From a virus: a stretch of DNA of 31,072 nt. Location of the stretch: positions 1 to 31,072 of IMG/VR virus record IMGVR_UViG_3300042545_000473; one strand, written 5' to 3'. The position numbers were made by a program, and so were the translations under genes. Below the pieces are notes generated by a model, which was not told where the DNA came from, did not search any database, and worked only from the letters and a program-made list of their open reading frames with translations. Below, in pieces: positions 28,893 to 31,072 of this stretch (its first letter is position 1; every line of letters begins with the position of its first letter).

Positions 28893-31072
28893 TTACTCAA
28901 AGTCAAAAAGTTTTGCGAATGTGTTGTCACTGCGAGTTGAACTGATGTCCCATTCCAAGACTCCAATCAAATTTTCTAATTTTTCATCGATGACTGCATT
29001 TTCCATTTCAGCATCGTTAAAAGGCAAGTCTTTGAACCATTGAGGCAATCTCAGTTCATCCACCGGGTAGGCAACTGATGTATAGCCCATAGGATTATCT
29101 TTGACCTTACAGACAATAACTTTTGCACCGTCTGTAATAGCTACTGAGTATTTGTCATCCATCATACGCTTCAAAGTGTTCCAGTTAAGACTTGCACGAA
29201 CGTGTCCGGGCATATTAGCCTTGCCAGCTTTCTTTTCTTTGTCTCGATATTCACTAATGTTGTTAGCACGTTTTGGGCTACCCTTCTCCCAACCTGGTCT
29301 AGTTTTAAACTCAGTACGGAAGTTAGTGATGTATTCTAATACTTCTTCTTTTCCTGCACCGTTGAGAACTCTGGTAAGCACTTCGCTGAGAAAATCTTGA
29401 ATTACCACGGGAGTATCGGATCTTTTTAAATCAAGTCCCATTGCTTTGATTTTGCCAGGAGTACCCCCAATGTCTGCTCGCTTGCCTTCTTTGTCATAGT
29501 AAAGGACTGCATATCGCTTCTTGGTGATGAATAGTCCTTTGGAAGCAACAATCTCGCGACCTGCTTTGATGACCTCTCCTCGAGACTTTGGGCAGTGAAA
29601 TGCATCTTGCATAAACTTTGGGAAGGTTCCATTAACAGTTTCTCCTATTGTATCGTAAAGTTCAACAACTGATTCCTTGCTCCAAGGAATAGCCCCTTTC
29701 TCAATGTCCTTCTTTAACGTAGCATACGCTGAGAAGTAACAAGAGTCTGTGTCACCGTAGATGATCGCTTTGCCAATATGATCATTATCTCCGGTTATAA
29801 TTTCGTTTACTTTACCTGCCATGTGACGAGCAATAGCACGACCTGTAAGTGTAGTCGATTGTCCAATACGATTGTCAAAGAATCTACAACCAGGATTAAG
29901 AATAGCACCATACAGGCTGTTCAAATTAATCTTCTTAACCAACTGTCGCTTGTCCCAGTATTCTTCTTCAATTTTATTACCGGCTGCAATACAATCCTTT
30001 AGTTTGGCCTGCATTTCTTTACGTTCAGCATACCAACGTTTTAACAAGCCGGGAATGATACCTTCTTTCTCATAGGTAAAGATTGTGCCGTTAGCACTAA
30101 GCATCCAAGGCTGATTGCTTTCAAAGATTAGATCGTAGGCTTGAGCAGCACTTAGCGTATCAACACCGCCGTCTTCCCAGTCGATAGTAATTTCACGCCC
30201 GACATTTCTTTCTAGTACGGCTGCGTATTCTAGTGATCCAAACACACCTTCCCATGCTGATGCAAATGATTTACCTTTGGCAATTTCAGCAGCAATATAA
30301 TCTTTAGTGCCGTCTTGACGCAACTGACCAACAATAGTTTCCGGACCCATGTTCAACGCTCTAATAGCTGACGGATACAGCGAGTTAATATCTAACGAAC
30401 CAATCCATTCGTGAATGCCTTTCTTGGGATAGGCCACATAAGCACCAGCGGCTTGATTACTAAAGCCTTCTTCACGACTTATTCTATTAGGAACAATCAT
30501 TCCACGCTTGTGAGCTTCGTTGATAATGGCCTGCTCAGTTACAGCTACAGCACCCATTGTGGTCTGTAGTAGCACAGTACATTCGTGTGCCAGTGTGTTA
30601 GCAAGAGCCAGAAACTTTAATTTCTTATCTAACTTTTCTAACAACATACAGTCTTGTCTATTGTATTCAATAAATCTACGGAAGTCATTGTTATACAGTT
30701 GATCCAACGTGCCTTCGTAGACAGTTTTGTTCTCACCGATCTCTGCTTCACCGATAGCATCTAGTCTATAGGTATGACGTTCTTCATATGTGTACTTGCG
30801 ATACAGTTCAAGACTGTCTAGGTGTACACGACCAATAAGATCGTATGTGACAGCGGCCTTACCGTATTTTTCGTACTCACGCTTCTTGGGAAACTGATTC
30901 CACAAACAAAAACGTCTTGTATCTTCTTTACTTAGAACTTTGGCCACACGATTAACTGTGTAAGGAATATCAAAGCCTTCTGAGTTCCAACCACTTAGTA
31001 CATCTGCATCTTGTATTAGATCCAAGAACATGTCTAACATATCTGCTTCGTTATCAAACAAATACGTGTTAG
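28893..31072 (-). CDS. 43: Family B DNA polymerase gp43, N-terminus beyond the right edge
   Basis: The frame is open to the right edge, so the N-terminal part (residues before the exonuclease II motif) is missing; about 726 residues are seen. DVLSGWNSEGFDIPY is exonuclease motif II, EYNRQDC exonuclease III (YxxxD). Polymerase motifs follow: SLDINSLYPSAIRA (motif A), KINLNSLYGAIL (motif B), and IYGDTDSCYF (motif C), then FITKKRYAV. All catalytic acids are intact. The C-terminus ends in FAKLFDFE, a clamp-binding-like tail. It is the replicative polymerase, acting with the gp45 clamp encoded just downstream. Confidence 0.95.
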   Translation of the reverse strand, partial: NTYLFDNEADMLDMFLDLIQDADVLSGWNSEGFDIPYTVNRVAKVLSKEDTRRFCLWNQFPKKREYEKYGKAAVTYDLIGRVHLDSLELYRKYTYEERHTYRLDAIGEAEIGENKTVYEGTLDQLYNNDFRRFIEYNRQDCMLLEKLDKKLKFLALANTLAHECTVLLQTTMGAVAVTEQAIINEAHKRGMIVPNRISREEGFSNQAAGAYVAYPKKGIHEWIGSLDINSLYPSAIRALNMGPETIVGQLRQDGTKDYIAAEIAKGKSFASAWEGVFGSLEYAAVLERNVGREITIDWEDGGVDTLSAAQAYDLIFESNQPWMLSANGTIFTYEKEGIIPGLLKRWYAERKEMQAKLKDCIAAGNKIEEEYWDKRQLVKKINLNSLYGAILNPGCRFFDNRIGQSTTLTGRAIARHMAGKVNEIITGDNDHIGKAIIYGDTDSCYFSAYATLKKDIEKGAIPWSKESVVELYDTIGETVNGTFPKFMQDAFHCPKSRGEVIKAGREIVASKGLFITKKRYAVLYYDKEGKRADIGGTPGKIKAMGLDLKRSDTPVVIQDFLSEVLTRVLNGAGKEEVLEYITNFRTEFKTRPGWEKGSPKRANNISEYRDKEKKAGKANMPGHVRASLNWNTLKRMMDDKYSVAITDGAKVIVCKVKDNPMGYTSVAYPVDELRLPQWFKDLPFNDAEMENAVIDEKLENLIGVLEWDISSTRSDNTFAKLFDFE

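Noticed and set aside
1-31072. tRNA genes, CRISPR arrays, integrase or attachment sites
   Set aside because: None seen. Gaps between genes are under 90 nt, no regularly spaced repeats and no integrase motifs.

Overview
The window looks like part of a marine T4-like myovirus genome (cyanophage or pelagiphage type). Evidence: a family B DNA polymerase (gp43) next to a gp45-type sliding clamp, a T4 RNase H-like nuclease, T4-type late promoters (TATAAATA), tightly packed genes with 1-4 nt stop/start overlaps, AT-rich sequence and many small proteins of the kind conserved in marine T4-like phages. The host cannot be fixed from the sequence.

Left arm, 1-11471, plus strand. Three virion or tail-fibre proteins come first: one cut by the left edge, then two tandem paralogues. 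A small conserved protein follows, then an accessory cassette of about 7.5 kb: two GT-A-like glycosyltransferases, one unknown protein, two paralogous GT-A-like proteins with DAD/DGD motifs, two tandem radical SAM proteins with an N-terminal twitch-type auxiliary cluster, and an SGNH-like hydrolase. Two T4-type late promoters (2618 and 3590) put at least part of this arm in the late class.

Right arm, 11477-31072, minus strand, converging with the left arm at about 11475. Read in transcription order from the right edge: gp43 (cut by the edge), gp45, a small protein, a DpdA-like guanine transglycosylase, a run of small proteins, a QueD-like protein, a GT-B glycosyltransferase, a 2OG-Fe(II) oxygenase, FolE, a second 2OG-Fe(II) oxygenase, small proteins including a cupin, dCMP deaminase, an AbrB-like protein, a MazG-like protein, an HNH homing endonuclease, QueE, RNase H and a tail of small conserved proteins. 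The last of these lie behind late-type promoters at 12887 and 13620.

Main biological reading: FolE makes dihydroneopterin triphosphate, the QueD-like protein makes carboxytetrahydropterin, QueE makes 7-carboxy-7-deazaguanine, and DpdA exchanges guanine in DNA for a 7-deazaguanine. This would be a phage DNA-modification pathway against restriction. No QueC is visible, so the inserted base could be the carboxy form, a product of an unrecognised enzyme here, or host-made preQ0. QueE has its third cluster cysteine displaced by 39 residues and the QueD-like protein lacks the usual cysteine before its HxH motif. The second system worth attention is the left-arm cassette of twin twitch radical SAM proteins with glycosyltransferases and an SGNH hydrolase, whose substrate is unknown.
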